From contig NC_134136.1 of the NCBI RefSeq assembly GCF_040939455.1, forward strand, positions 72,658,501 through 72,722,500: DNA of 64,000 nucleotides, in the 5' to 3' direction. Shown here piece by piece: positions 1 to 12,134 of the stretch. The position numbers and the translations under genes are program-made. How positions within the stretch are numbered: position 1 is the first letter of the stretch; each line of letters starts with the position of its first letter. Source of the DNA: Microcebus murinus. Its lineage: Eukaryota; Chordata; Mammalia; Primates; Cheirogaleidae. A model generated the notes under the pieces. That model worked only from the letters and a program-made list of their open reading frames with translations. It did no database searches and had not been told where the DNA came from.

Positions 1-828
1 CAACTGGATAACCAACACAAAGAAACGACAAAAAGCCTCCAGGACCTGGAACAAAAGTTCACTAGAGAAATCGATACAATGAAGAAAAGTTTAACTGAAC
101 TCCTGGTAATGAAGAATCAATTCAGAGAACTACAAAATTCAGTGGAAAGTCTCAAGAACAGGGTAGATCAAACAGAAGAAAGAATCTCAGAGATTGAAGA
201 TAACACCCTCCAACTAAATAAAACCGTCAAAGAGATAGAGCAGAGAAACAAGAGAAAAGATCAAAGCCTACAAGAGATGTGGGATTATGTGAAGAAACCT
301 AATGTGAAGGTCATAGGGTTACCAGAAGGGGAAGAAGACAACACTCAAGAGTTGGACAAGCTATTTGAAGATATAATAGAGGAAAATTTCCCAAGCCTTA
401 CTAAAAATCTGGATATACAAGTTCAAGAAGCTCAGAGGACCCCTGGGAGATTCAATGCAAACAGAAAAACATGACGACACGCAGTCAACAGACTGACCGA
501 AATATCAATTAAAGAGGCCCTTCTAAGAGTTGTAAGAAGAAAGAAGCAAGTAACATACAAGGGAAAGCAAATTTGAACACCAGACTTCTCTACTGAGACT
601 TTACAAGCAAGGAGAGACTGGGGCCCCAATTTGACTCTTCTGAAACAGAACAGTGCACAGCCTAGAATCTTATTTCCTGCTAAACTAAATTTTGTATATG
701 AAGGAGAAATCAAGACATTCACAGATAAGCAAAGACTGAGGGAATTCACCAAGACAAGACCAGCCCTTCAAGAAGTACTCAAAACAGTGTTACCCATGAT
801 TCAGCACAATAAATACACACGAATGTAA
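1..828 (+). pseudogene. L1-a ORF1 (ORF1p RNA-binding protein), 5' cut by window, broken
   Basis: The product would be the L1 RNA chaperone that coats L1 RNA in the cytoplasmic ribonucleoprotein. From 79 the frame shows a heptad-rich coiled coil (VESLKNRVDQTEERISEIED, then LNKTVKEIEQ) followed by the RRM-type segment VKVIGLPEGEEDNTQELDKLF. A TGA at about 473 replaces a serine codon of the related copies (KTS to KT-stop). The C-terminal domain continues in pieces to 828 (ILFPAKLNFVYEGEIKTF). The N-terminus lies upstream of the window. It is inactive. Confidence 0.85.
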
Positions 829-865
829 ATCTTCCGAAAGTTAAAGATCAAAGCCCAGACACTAA

Positions 866-2742
866 ATGGCTCAAGATAGAAAAGAATGCAACAAAGTTCA
901 ACCAAACGTAATTAATAGAAATCTTACCCACCTATCAGTTATCTCAATAAATGTGAATGTATTGAACTCTCCACTCAAGAGACATAGGCTGGCCGAATGG
1001 ATAAAAAACACCCAAGCGAAGTATCTGCTGCCTTCAGGAAACACATCTAACCTGCAAGGATGCAATTAGACTAAAAGTAAAGGGTTGGAGAACGACATTT
1101 CAAGCAAATGGAAGCCAAAAGAAAGCTGGCGTGGCAGTGCTGATTACACATAACTTAGTTTTTAAATCAAGAAAAGTAATAAAAGACAAAGAGGTTACTA
1201 TATAATGGTGAAAGGTATGGTTCAACACGAAGACATAACAATTCTAAATGTATATGCACCAAACCTTGGTGAACCCAGATTCATAAACCAAACTCTATTT
1301 GATCTAAACAAATAGATAAACAACACCACCATAATAGTTGGAGACTTTAATTCCCCACTGATAGCACAGGATAGATCCTCCAAACAGAAAATCAACAAAT
1401 ACATAATGAACTTAAACAGAACCCCAGAACAAATGGGCCTGACTGACATTTAAAGGACATTTTACCCCAAAACCACTGCATATACATTCTTCTCATCAGC
1501 CCATGGGTCATTCTCTAAGATTGACCATATCCTAGGACACAAAGCACGCCACAAAAAATTTAAAAACATTGAAATTATACCATGTATCTTTTCAGACCAC
1601 AATGGAATAACTGTAGAAATCAATCCTAACAGGAGTCCTCAATTCCACAAAAAGTCATGGAAACTAAACAACCTTCTGCTGAATGATCACTTCATACATG
1701 AGGAAATCAAGATGGAAATCAAAAGATTCTTTGAACTAAATGACAAAGGTGACACAAATTACTAAAACCTGTGGGACACAGGTAAAGCAGTCCTGAGAGC
1801 AAAGTTATTTCCATAAATTCCTATATCCGAAAGTCGAAAAGATCACAAATAGACAACCTAATGAATCATCTCAAAGAGCTAGAAAAAGAAGAACAGACCA
1901 ACCCCAAACCTAGCAGAAGAAGTGAAATCATTAAGATCAAATCAGAACTAAACAAAATTGACAACAGAGAAACTATACTGAAGATTAATAAAACAAAAAG
2001 TTGGTCCTATGAAAAAAGAAACAAAATTGCCAAACCATTGGCTTCACTAACAAAAAGCAGAAAAGAAAAATCTCTAATAAGCTCCATCAGGAAGAATAAA
2101 GGACAAATTACAACGGATGGCACAGTGAAACAACATATAATTTATGAATACTACAAAAACCTCTATGCACACAAACTGGAAAATGTGGAGGAAATGGACA
2201 ATTTCTTAGAAACACACAGCCTCCCTAGGCTCAACCAGGAAGAAATAGAATTCCCGAACAGACCAATATCAAGTACTGAAGTTGAAACAGCAATAGAAAA
2301 CCTTCCTAAAAAGAAAAGTCCTGGACGAGATGGTTTCACACCTGAATTTTACCACACCTACAAATAAGAACTGGTGCCTATCCTGAAGAAATTATTCCAC
2401 AACCTAAGGATTTATGGAATCCTCCCCAACACATTTTATGAAGTGAACATAACCCTAATACCAAAACCAGGAAAGGATGCAACAAAAAGGGAAAACTGCG
2501 GAACAATATCCCTTTTGAATACAGATGCAAAAATTCTCAACCAAATTCTAGCCAACCGAATCCAGGTGCTTGTCAAGAAAATAATTCATTACAACCAAGT
2601 GGGCTTCATCCCAGGAATGTAGGGATCTTTCAACATACCGAAATCTATAAATGTAATTCATCATATAAACAGAAGCAAAAATAAAGACCATATGATCCTC
2701 TCCATGGACGCAGAGAAAGCATTTGACAAAATTCAACACCCT
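866..2742 (+). pseudogene. L1-a ORF2 (endonuclease plus start of reverse transcriptase), broken and 3' truncated
   Basis: ORF2 encodes the L1 endonuclease-reverse transcriptase used in target-primed reverse transcription. The start MAQDRKE at 866 matches the other copies. Endonuclease motifs are visible in several frames ([19 protein letters not shown]; the DNA for 'GDFN' near 1343; 'SKIDHILGH' near 1517). The region before the RT is open at 1861-2367 ([19 protein letters not shown], then [16 protein letters not shown]). RT motifs continue at 2374-2622 ([28 protein letters not shown]). Many stops and frameshifts are present. The gene ends inside the RT at 'DKIQHP', where L1-b was inserted. 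Confidence 0.85.
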
Positions 2743-4284
2743 TGGAGGAGGATCAAGATGGCGGATGAGAAACACTTCCAGACAAAGTGTTTCTGCAGAA
2801 AAGACAGATTCTAGCAGAAATTAGAAAAAGGAAGCAAGAAGATGAGCATACAGCGGACGAGGGACGGAAAGAGGGGTACCTGATACCTCGGGAGACTCCA
2901 TGGGAGGTGGTTGCAGAGGAATAATGGAAGCTGAGACAGCCAGAGCAGCCTGGAGACCAATGGGATGGGTAGGTGGCTGTGCCATTTCCCCTCCCCTGCA
3001 TCTGGAATTGCTGGTGGGCTCCCCAGCGGGTGGAGAGACCTGTAGACACCAGCCAAGACACAGCCACCACCAGCTAGCGGTGAGCCTGTAGCAGATGCGG
3101 CACCAGGCTCCCAAATCCCTCAGGGCACCTCCGTGTGCACAGGCCCAAGCCACGCGGCAGGCGCCATATTGCCTCCTTCTCCCCTCCCCCGACCCTACCC
3201 GAGAATGCCCAGAGAGACAGAGAGATAATATAGCCACCAGCTGGAGGCACCTCCAGGGAACCAGACCTTCCCTTTTGGGACCCTACAGCTGACTAAGGGG
3301 AACTCAGACTGTGAGCTCCCTACCTGCCAGCCCTCCAAGGTGCTCCTGGCACGGTGTTCCCAGGAGAAGGGTGCAGACCCTGAGGCTGAGAGACATCGAC
3401 CCAGTTTGGGCTCCCTGTGGATGAATTGGGACAGGCACTCCTCTCCCTGGTGGGGATACAGTTCGAACTTTGGGACTCAGAAGTCAGACCTGCAGACCAG
3501 ATCCTGTGTACCGAGGTCTCGCATTGCCCAGGGCACAGAAGGGATATATATGAACAGCCTACTGAGGTGTGTGTGCCTTCAGGGGCAGATCAGCATCCTA
3601 GTGGACAACCTCCTCCCAAAAGGTGGCCGTACACCCAGCCCAGGTGGCGTTCCTGCGCAGGGAACCTCCCTGCTAGCATCACAGCCAGGGGAGGCCTGGT
3701 GGCGTGTGGTCTGCCCTGCTGGCAGAGGCCCAGGAGTAGCTGTGGAGTTGGGGAGGGTGGAAAGAAGCAAGGCCCACTCCAGACTGCAGGTCTCAGACAG
3801 CCCCAGCGCCACACACAGACTTTCTGGCTGAGCGGGTCCATTCCAGCCCCTTCCTGACAGCTTTTCCTGAAAGCAGAGAACAGAACTTTGACCCCTCCTA
3901 AGGGCATTGGTGGTGGCACAGGGCAGGCTTACCCAACCCACCTCCACCCAGACTCTCTCCTAAACCAGCCCTCACTGAGGGGAGAAAAGGACGCGCCTAG
4001 AAGTCCCAGGGCCACACCGACCACCTGAGGCACTAGAGTGTCTCTCTACATGAACAAGTGCTGATAATAGGACACAAAAACAACAGCGTAGCATGTTCCT
4101 CCAAGAAAGCGCCATCTACTGACAGGGAGGGCATCCTACACAGCCTTTTCACGGCATCTACTGACACATTATACAGGAAGTAGTCGAATCTCACCAACAA
4201 ACACCACCTACAAGCTCAGAAACTAAACAAGGCATGTGAATACCCCAACAAAAACCTAAAGAAAAGAAACAACAACTGATTGAC
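2743..4284 (+). promoter_or_regulatory. L1-b 5' UTR / internal promoter with YY1-like site
   Basis: About 1.5 kb of GC-rich sequence precedes ORF1, collinear with the 5' UTRs of L1-e, L1-g and (in reverse) L1-c. CAAGATGGCGG at 2754-2764, about 12 bp from the element start, matches the YY1-type motif that positions transcription start in primate L1s. Open frames within this region are shadows with no L1 protein similarity. Confidence 0.75.
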
Positions 4285-5288
4285 ATGGGAAGAAATCAGC
4301 AAAGTAACTCAGGAAATATGAAGACCCAAATGGAAAACACACCCCCAAAGACGAGCATCAGCCCCCTAGAAACGGAAACCAACCAAAATCAGGCAACCAA
4401 AATGACAGAAGAGGAATTTTGTATGTGGATCATAAGAACACTCACCGACCTGCAAGAACAACTCAATAACCAACACAAAGAAACCACAAAAAGCCTCCAA
4501 TACCTAGAACAAAACATTACTAAAGAAATACACACAATGAAAAAAGTTTAACTGAACTCCTAGAAATGAAGAATCAATTCTGGGATCAACAAAATACAGT
4601 GGAAAGTCTCAAGAACAGGGTAGATCAAACAGAAGAAAGAATCTCAGAGCTTGAAGATAACACCCTCCAATTAAATAAATCAGTCACAGAAATAGAGCAG
4701 AGAAACAAGAGAAAAGAGCAAAGCCTACAAGAGCTGTGGGATTATGTGAAGAAACCTAAGGTGAGGGTCATAGGCTTACCAGAAGGGGAAGAAGACAACA
4801 CTCAAGGGTTGGACAAGCTGTTTGAAGATATAATAGAGGAAAATTTCCCAGGCCTTGCTCAAAATCTCGATATACAAGTTCAAGAAGCTCAGAGGACCAC
4901 TGGGAGATTCAATGCAAACAGGAAGACGTCACGACATGCAGTCAGCAGACTGACAAAAACATCAACTAAAGAGGCCCTTCTAAGAGTTGTAAGAAGAAAG
5001 AAGCAAGTAACATACAAGGGAAAGCCAATTCAAGAAACACCAGACTTCTCAAATGAGACTTTAGAAGCAAGGAGAGACTGGGGCCCCATTCTCACTCTTC
5101 TGAAACAAAACAATGCCCAGCATAGATTCTTATTCCCTACAAAAATAAGCTTCATATATGAAGGAGAAATAAAGACATTCTCAGACAAGCACAGGCTCAT
5201 AGAATTCACCAAGACAAGACCAGCCCTTCAAGAAGTACTCAAAACAGTGTTACGCACAGAACACCATAATAAAAACTCACGAATATAA
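4285..5288 (+). pseudogene. L1-b ORF1, one frameshift
   Basis: This encodes the L1 RNA-binding chaperone. The first frame (MGRNQQSNSGNMKTQ, 4285-4551) covers the N-terminus and the start of the coiled coil. A one-base loss near 4540 (ATGAAAAAAGTTTAA, where L1-a has ATGAAGAAAAGTTTA) shifts the frame. The second frame (4566-5288, 240 codons) holds the rest of the coiled coil (VESLKNRVDQTEERISELED), the RRM-type region (VRVIGLPEGEEDNTQGLDKL) and the C-terminal domain (FSNETLEARRDWGPI). Only this frameshift separates it from an open ORF1. Confidence 0.85.
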
Positions 5289-5623
5289 AAACAATGAAAA
5301 CCCAAAGATTAAAGGCCAGATAATACAATGGCTCAAGAGAGAAATCAAAGCAACAACATCCAACCCAACAGAATGAATAATAATCTACACTACCTTGCAG
5401 TTCTCTCAATAAATGTGAATGGCTTAAACTCTCCAATCAAGAGACATAGGCTGGCTGAATGGATAAGAAAATAGAGGCCAAGTATATACTGTCTTCAGGA
5501 AACACATCTCACCTGCAAGGATGCATATAGACTAAAAATACAAGGATGGAGATCAGCATTCCAGGCAAGTGGAAGTCAAAAGAAAGCTGGCATGGCAGTT
5601 CTAATTTCAGGTGATTTAGTTTT

Positions 5624-5790
5624 CTTTCTTTCTTTTTTTTTTTTATTTTCACGCTATTTTTTTATTTGGCATATTATGGGGGTACAGATTTTAAGTTTTC
5701 AATAAATGCCCTTTCCCTCCCTCCTCCCACAAGTCTGAGTTTCCAGCATGACCATCCCTCAGATGGTGCACATGTCACTCATTATGTATG
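5624..5790 (-). mobile_element. Short L1 3'-UTR-only insertion inside L1-b ORF2
   Basis: An interrupted poly(T) tract is followed by 'ggcatattatgggggtacag' and the antisense of the young L1 3' UTR down to 'cattatgtatg'. It splits the ORF2 text between 'gatttagttt' and 'aaaccaacaaaag'. 'TAGTTTT' occurs on both sides and is a likely short target-site duplication. The insert is only about 165 bp, so it is a severely 5'-truncated L1. Confidence 0.8.
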
Positions 5791-6645
5791 TAGTTTTTAA
5801 ACCAACAAAAGTAGTGAAAGACAAAGAGGGTCATTATATAATGGTGAAGGGTACACTTCAAAAAGAAGAGATAACAATTGTAAATATATATCCACCCAAC
5901 TTAGGTACACCCAATTGATATAGCAAACCTTACTGGATCTAAGCCAATGGATTAATAGCAACTACATAATCACCGGAGATTTCAACACCCCACTGAGTAC
6001 ACAAGACAGATCCTCCAAACAGAAAATTAATAAAGAAATAATGGACTTAAACAAAACTCTGGAACAATTGGGTCTGACTGACATTTACAGGACATTCTAC
6101 CCAAAATCCACTGAATATACGTAATTCTCATCAGCTCATACGACATTCTCTAAAATTGACCATATCCTAGGACACAAAGTAAATCTCAAGAAATTTTAAA
6201 AAAACAGAAATCATACCATGTACCTTCTTGGATCACAGTGGAATAAAAGTGGAAATCAACTCTAATATAAACTCACATTTCTACACAAAAATGTGGAAAT
6301 TAAACAACCTCCTACTAAATGATTACTTCACAAATGAAGAAATCAACATGGAAATTTAAAAAATCTATGAAGAAAATGACAATGGAGAGACAGGTTATCA
6401 CATCCTCTGGGACACAGCTAAAGCAGTTCTGAGAGGAAAGTTTATCTCCATAAATGCCTATAACCAAAAGACAGGAAGATAACAAATAGACAATCTAATG
6501 AAATGACTCAAAGAGCTGGACAAAAGAACAGACCAACCCCAAACCCAGCAGAAGAAGTTAAATCAACAAGATCAAATCAGAACTAGATGAAATTGAAAAC
6601 AAGGAAGGTATTCAGGAGATTAATAAAACAAAAAGTTGGTTCTTT

Positions 6646-7045
6646 GACATTCTCAGACAAGCAAAGGCTCATAGAATTCACCAAGACAAGACCAGCCCTT
6701 CAAGAAGTACTCAAAACAGTATTACACACAGAACACCATAATAAAAACTCACGAATATAAAAACAATGAAAAGCCAAAGATTAAAGGCCAGATAATACAA
6801 TGGCTCAAGAGAGAAATCAAAGCAACAACATCCAACCCAACAGAATGAACAATAATCTACACTACTTTGCAGTTCTCTCAATAAATGTGAATGGCTTAAA
6901 CTCTCCAATCAAGAGACATAGGCTGGCTGAAAGGATAAGAAAATAGAGGCCAAGTATATGCTGTCTTCAGGAAACACATCTAACCTGCAAGGATGCATAT
7001 GGACTAAAAATACAAGGGTGGAGATCAGCATTCTAGGCAAGTGGA
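6646..7045 (+). repeat. 400-bp internal duplication of L1-b 5174-5573
   Basis: This block repeats the end of ORF1, the inter-ORF spacer and the start of ORF2 from the same element, 1472 bp downstream and in the same orientation. I count about 12 differences over 400 bp with no net length change. Both copies share derived changes (TAG at the 'AATAGAGGCC' codon; 'CCAATCAAG' for the usual 'CCACTCAAG'), so it was copied from this element. It sits in ORF2 between 'GTTGGTTCTTT' and 'ATAAACAAAATTGCC'. Confidence 0.9.
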
Positions 7046-9758
7046 ATAAACAAAATTGCCACACCATTTGCTAAGCTAACATAAAGCAGAAAAGAGAAAT
7101 CTCTAATAAGCTCCATCAGGAACAATAAAGGAGATATCACAACTGATCCTAAAGAGATACAAGATACAATTTATGAATACTACAAAAATCTTTATGCACA
7201 CAAACTGGAAAATGTGGAGGAAATGGGCAAATTTCTAGAAACACAGAGCCTCCCTAGGCTCAACCAGGAAGAAATAGATTTCCTGAACAGACCAATCCCA
7301 AGAGCTGAAATAGAAACAGCAATTACAAATCTCCCTAAAAATGAAAGTCCCAGTCTAGATGGTTTCACACCCGAATTTTACCACACTTACAAAGAAGCAC
7401 TAGTACCTATCTTGCAGAAACTATTCCACAACATCGAGAAGAACGGAAACCTCCCTGACACCTTTTATGAAGCAAATATTACTCTGATACCCAAACAAGG
7501 AATGGATGCAACAAAAAAAGGAAAACTACAGACCAATATCCCTAATGAACATAGATGCAAAAATTTTCAACAAAATCTTAGCTAACCCAATCCAGACGCT
7601 TATCCAAAATATAATCCATCACGACCAAGTGGGCTTCATCTCAGGATGCAGGGATGGTTCGACATACGTAAATATATAAATGCAATTCACCATATAAACA
7701 GAAGCAAAAACAAAGACCACATGATTCTTTCAATAGATGCAGAAGAAGCTTTCGACAAAATTCAACACCCTTTCATGATACGAACACTTAATAAAATAGG
7801 CATAGAATGGACATATTTAAAAATGATACAAGCCATATATGACAGACCCATAGCCAACATCATACTGAATGAGGGAAAATTGAAAGCATTTCCACTTAGG
7901 ACTGGAACTAGACAACGCTATCCACTATCTCCACTTCTATTCAACATAGTGGTTCAAGTTCCAGCTACAGCAATCAGACAGGAAAGTGAAATTAAAGGTA
8001 TCCAAATAGTGGCTGAAGAAATCAAACTTTCACTGTTTGCTGGTGATATTATATTGTATCTAGAAAACCCCAAAGATTCAATCAAGAGACTCCTGGAACT
8101 GATCAATGAATTTAGTAAAGTCTCAGGATACAATATCAATACACAGAAATCAGAGGCATTCATATATGCCAACAACCATCTAATTGAGAACCAAATCAAA
8201 GACTCAATTCCCTTCACAATCGCAACAAAGAAATTAAAGTACCTAGGAATATACTTAACCAAGGTGGTAAAAGACCTCTACAGGGAGAACTATGAAACAC
8301 TGAGGAAGGAAATAGCAGAGGATATAAACAGATGGAAATCCATTCTATGCTCGTGGCTTGGCAGACTCAACATCACTAAAATGTCTATACTACCCAAACT
8401 GATCTACATATTCAATACAATACCTATTAAAATCCCATCAGCATTCTTCCCAGATATCGAAAAAAATAATTTTATACTTCGTATGGAACCAAAGAAGACC
8501 CCGAATATCAAAAGCAATTCTAGGTAACAAAATCTAAATGGGAGGCATTAATATGCCAGATATCAAACTCTACTACAAGGCTATAGTGATTAAATCAGCT
8601 TGGGACTGGCACAAGAATGGGGACATTGACCAGCAGTACAGAACTGAGAACACAGGTATAAAACCATCCTCATATAGCCATCTAATCTTTGACAAAGCAG
8701 ACAAAAACATACGCTGGGGAAAAGAATCCCTTTTCAATAACTGGTGCTGGGAAAACTGAATAGCCACATGTAGAAGACTGAAGCAGGATCCACATCTTTT
8801 ACCTCTCACAAAAATCAATTCGTGTGGGGTAACAGACTTAAACCTAAGGGGTGAAACTATTAGAATTATACAGGAAAATGTTGTGAAAACTCTTCTAGAC
8901 ATTGGCCTAGCAAAGTATTTTTGAAGAATACCCCAAGGCAATCACAGCATCCAGAAAAATAAATAAATGGGACCTGTTCAAACTAAATAGTTTCTGCACA
9001 GCCAAAGAAACTGTCACAAGAGCAAGCAGACAACCTAAAGAATGGAATAACATTTTCACATGCGACACATCTGATAAAGAGCTGATAATTAGAATCTATT
9101 TAGAACTCAGGAAAATCAGCAAGAAAAAAATCAAACAACCCTATAAAAAATGGGCTAAAGACATGAACATAAACTTTTCAAAAGAAGACAGAATAATGGC
9201 CAACAAATATAAGAAAAAATGCTCAACATCTCTAATCATCAGGGAAATGCAAATCAAAACCACTATGAGATATCACTTATCTCCAGTAAGAATGGCCTTT
9301 ATCAGTAAGTCCCCAAACTATGAATGTTGCCATAGATGTGGAGAGATAGGAACACTCCTACACTGCTGGTGGGACTGTGAACTAGAGCAATTTCTGTGCT
9401 AAGCAATATGGACATACGTTAAAGCAATACAAGTAGACCTACCATTTGATCCAGCAATCCCATTACCGAGTATTTACCCAAAAGAACAAAAGGCTTTTTA
9501 CATCTGCACTCTAATGTTTATAGCGGCACAATTCAGAATTGCAAAGATGTGGAAACAATCCCATCAATACATGAGTGCATTAATAAAATGTGATATATGT
9601 ACACCATGGAGTACCACTATTCAGCTCTAAGAAATAATGGCGATATAGCACATCTTGTATTTTCCTGGATAACGCTGGAACCTATTCTACTAAGTGAAGT
9701 ATCCCAAGAGTGGAAAAATAAGCACCACATGTACTCACCGACAAATTGGTTTCATTGA

Positions 9759-9990
9759 TCAACACCTAAGTGGATATATAGGAATATCATTTATCGGGCT
9801 TTGGGCATATGGGAGGGGCAAGGAGGGGATGATTATGTACATACATAGTGAGTGTGATGCACACCATCTGGGAGATGGACACGCATGAATCTCTGACTCA
9901 AGGAGGAAGGGGTGCAAGGGCAATATACTTAACCTTAACATTTGTGCCTCCATATATGCTGAAATAAAAAATAAATTAAAAAATAATAAA
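9759..9990 (+). other. L1 3' UTR and A-rich tail (older type)
   Basis: After the ORF2 stop comes a G-rich 3' UTR ('gggaggggcaaggagggg'), then 'gggcaatatacttaacctta' and 'tgaaataaaaaataaatt'. The 'gggcaatata...taacc' block matches the older 3' UTR at 57745-57780. The young L1-e type has 'tttattgaaaccttataatc' at this point instead. Confidence 0.8.
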
Positions 9991-11400
9991 AGAAAGAAAC
10001 AGAACAACCAAGAACTGTGGGACAATTTCAAATGGCGTAGCATGTATATACATCAAATTATAACGTAGAAGAAAGGAAATGAATCAGAAAAATTATGGGA
10101 AGTAATAATGTTCAAGAACTTTCCAAAGTTAATGACAGCCACTAAACCACAGATACAAGAAACTCAGAGTACACTATGAATAATAAATACTGAAAAAATA
10201 TACACCTGAGCATACCATATTCAAACTGCAGAAAACCAAAGACAAGAAGATTTAATAAATGCTAAATAAAATAAATGCCAAAGGAAAATAAAAATTTTAC
10301 CTATAGAAGAACAAGAATAAGAATTACAGTAGATGTCTCATAAAAACTAAAGCTCGCAAACATGCAAGCAAGAACAGAGTGAAGTGAAATATTCAAAGTG
10401 TTGAAAGAAAATAAACACTAACCTAGAATTCTATTTCAAAAAAAATTAGTCTTTAGCAGTGAAATAGAAATACAGACTGTCTCAGAAAAAAAAAACTGAA
10501 GAAATTCATTACCAACAGGACTTCCCTGCAAGAAATGTTTAAAATTCTTTACGGTAGAGGAAAAATTGTATAGGTCCAAACTTCAGGTCTACATAAAGAA
10601 ATGAGAAAGAATGAATAAATATAATAAAATAAAATATTTTATTTTTAGTATTCTTAGTTCATCTATTAGATGAATTAAGATGTATTCAAGTGGTGACAAT
10701 GATGTATTGGATAATTATAGCATATGTATATATAAAATGAATGACACCCATGTTACAAGGGACAGGAGGGAGGAAGTGGGAATACCCATTATTAGTTATC
10801 TGCACTACCCATGAAGTGATATGTTATTTGAAAATTGGCTTAGCTCATTGTAAATTTATTTTGCAAACTCTAGGGAAGCTACTAAAATAAGTTTTTATTT
10901 GTTTTTGTTTTGTTGTTGTTCTTTTGTTTTGTTTTGTTTTGAGATAGGATCTCACTCTGTCACCCAGGCTGGAATGCAGTGGCCTCATCACAGCTCACTG
11001 CAACCCCAAACTCCTGGTCTCAAGAGATCCTCCTGCTTCAGCCTACAATTTTTTTAAAGTATAGTTGGTATACTAAGAGAGAAGAGAAAATTGAATTATA
11101 TAAAATACTGAATTTGAATTAGAATCAGAAGACAGAACAAGAGAGGAAGAAAAAAGGAACAAAAATAAAATGCTACTAATGGAAAATAGTTACAAGTATG
11201 GTAAATATGAACCCATATAACAACAATCACTTTAAATACTAATGGTCTAAATACACTAAATAAAAGATATTGCTATAGTGGATTAGAAAAGAAGACAAGA
11301 CCCAAATATATGTTGCTTACAAAAAGGAATAATATTGAGAAAGTAGATTACACTACAATGGATAAGAAAAAAATTAAAGGAGCTCAGGGAAAAATATCTG
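9991..11400 (+). mobile_element. Ancient L1M fragment (ORF1 C-terminal half to ORF2 start)
   Basis: The DNA is collinear with old mammalian L1 ORF1. It includes 'catattcaaactgcagaaaaccaaagac', 'aacctagaattctatttc' and 'gtataggtccaaacttcaggtctacataaag'. This is followed by spacer-like sequence and the ORF2 start ('aatcactttaaatactaatggtctaaata', 'ccaaatatatgttgctta'). No open frame survives. An Alu monomer interrupts it at 10905-11045. Confidence 0.7.
10905..11045 (-). mobile_element. Alu-monomer-type SINE (antisense, partial)
   Basis: A T-rich lead-in is followed by 'gagataggatctcactctgtcacccaggctggaatgcagtggc' and 'tcactgcaaccccaaactcctggtctcaagagatcctcctgcttcagcct'. This is the reverse complement of an Alu/7SL-derived left or free monomer. 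The second Alu arm is absent. Confidence 0.8.
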
Positions 11401-12134
11401 AATCACTAAAACACATAAATGTGTTTAAATGTTCATTTTAAAAAGAACATTCAGTTAGCATTTAACTGAAAGAAGGAAGAAAGCAAATAAATTTATGAAA
11501 AGTAAAAGAGATTTGTAAAATGATGTTGATTATCTCCAGTCCCACATAGATCAAAATAAGCTGATTTGTAACATTGATTCATGAAAAAATATTCCCCAGT
11601 AGCTTAGTTCCTACCTTAAAAACATCTGTTGAACAGTAGCCACATGTGATGTAGTTGAGAGGTAAATAAAACCATTATGTTAGCTTAGGAAAGTAATTGA
11701 TACTTAAAATAGGATATTTGGGGATATAGGTAAGAATACATTAAAAGTAAATGTTCAAAATCCTACCTCCTGTTAAAAATGTATTTTGTTTTTATTTAAG
11801 TTTCCTTTCATAAACCTATTTTAAAATAGAAATTAATGGAATGTCTAACATGGAGAATTCCCCTCATTTATATTTCTTGGCTTTATACTGCCTGATTTGA
11901 TGTTTCTCATTCAAAACAATTAGCTTTGTTGTGATCCCAGGGCCTTTGTGAAGTATTTTAGGCCTATTTACATATGCTTTTCTATATGTCTTCTTTTTGC
12001 ATTTTATTTAATAGGCAAATTCAATGATTTTAAAGTCAGATAAAATAAAGTATAATCAATTAATTCATTCATTAAATATTTCATTGAATTTCTTAAATAT
12101 TCATTCATTAAATATTTATTGATAGGAATGGAAA
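11401..12134. other. Unassigned AT-rich stretch
   Basis: No gene, RNA or confidently named repeat is visible. The segment is AT-rich, with a local near-duplicate of 'attcattcattaaatattt' around 12062-12118. Confidence 0.5.

Larger units (their letters stand above)
1..2742 (+). mobile_element. LINE-1 (L1-a), intermediate-age subfamily, cut at both ends
   Basis: This L1 enters the window inside ORF1 and runs on through the ORF2 endonuclease into the reverse transcriptase region. It stops abruptly at about 2742, where the 5' end of another L1 (L1-b) begins. Its RT DNA reads 'atgatcctctccatggacgc', close to the older minus-strand L1 near 21400. The younger copies have an 'atgattctttcaatagatgc' form instead. 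The missing 3' part may survive at 8530-9990. Confidence 0.9.
5328..9758 (+). pseudogene. L1-b ORF2, heavily broken, RT catalytic Asp lost
   Basis: The ATG at 5328 starts MAQERNQSNN, but a TAG follows after about 47 codons (near 5469). The gene is interrupted by an antisense L1 scrap and by the 400-bp duplication. The longest frame (7646-8527, 293 codons) covers RT motifs [30 protein letters not shown] and [11 protein letters not shown]. The catalytic FADD reads FAGD (8036-8047), so one metal-binding aspartate is missing. The C-terminal zinc-knuckle-like motif [18 protein letters not shown] survives at about 9328-9390. From about 8585 the coding sequence matches the older subfamily ([13 protein letters not shown]). 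Confidence 0.85.
2743..9990 (+). mobile_element. LINE-1 (L1-b), full-length 5' end, inserted in L1-a, internally rearranged
   Basis: L1-b begins with the same 5' head (GGAGGAGGATCAAGATGGCGG) as the full-length L1-e. It then has a 5' UTR, ORF1, ORF2 and an A-rich 3' end near 9960-9990. Three things are odd. A short antisense L1 3' UTR is inserted at about 5624-5790. A 400-bp internal duplication lies at 6646-7045. At about 8525-8585 the ORF2 sequence changes from the young to the older subfamily type, which suggests that the last 1.4 kb comes from L1-a. The element is dead. Confidence 0.85.
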
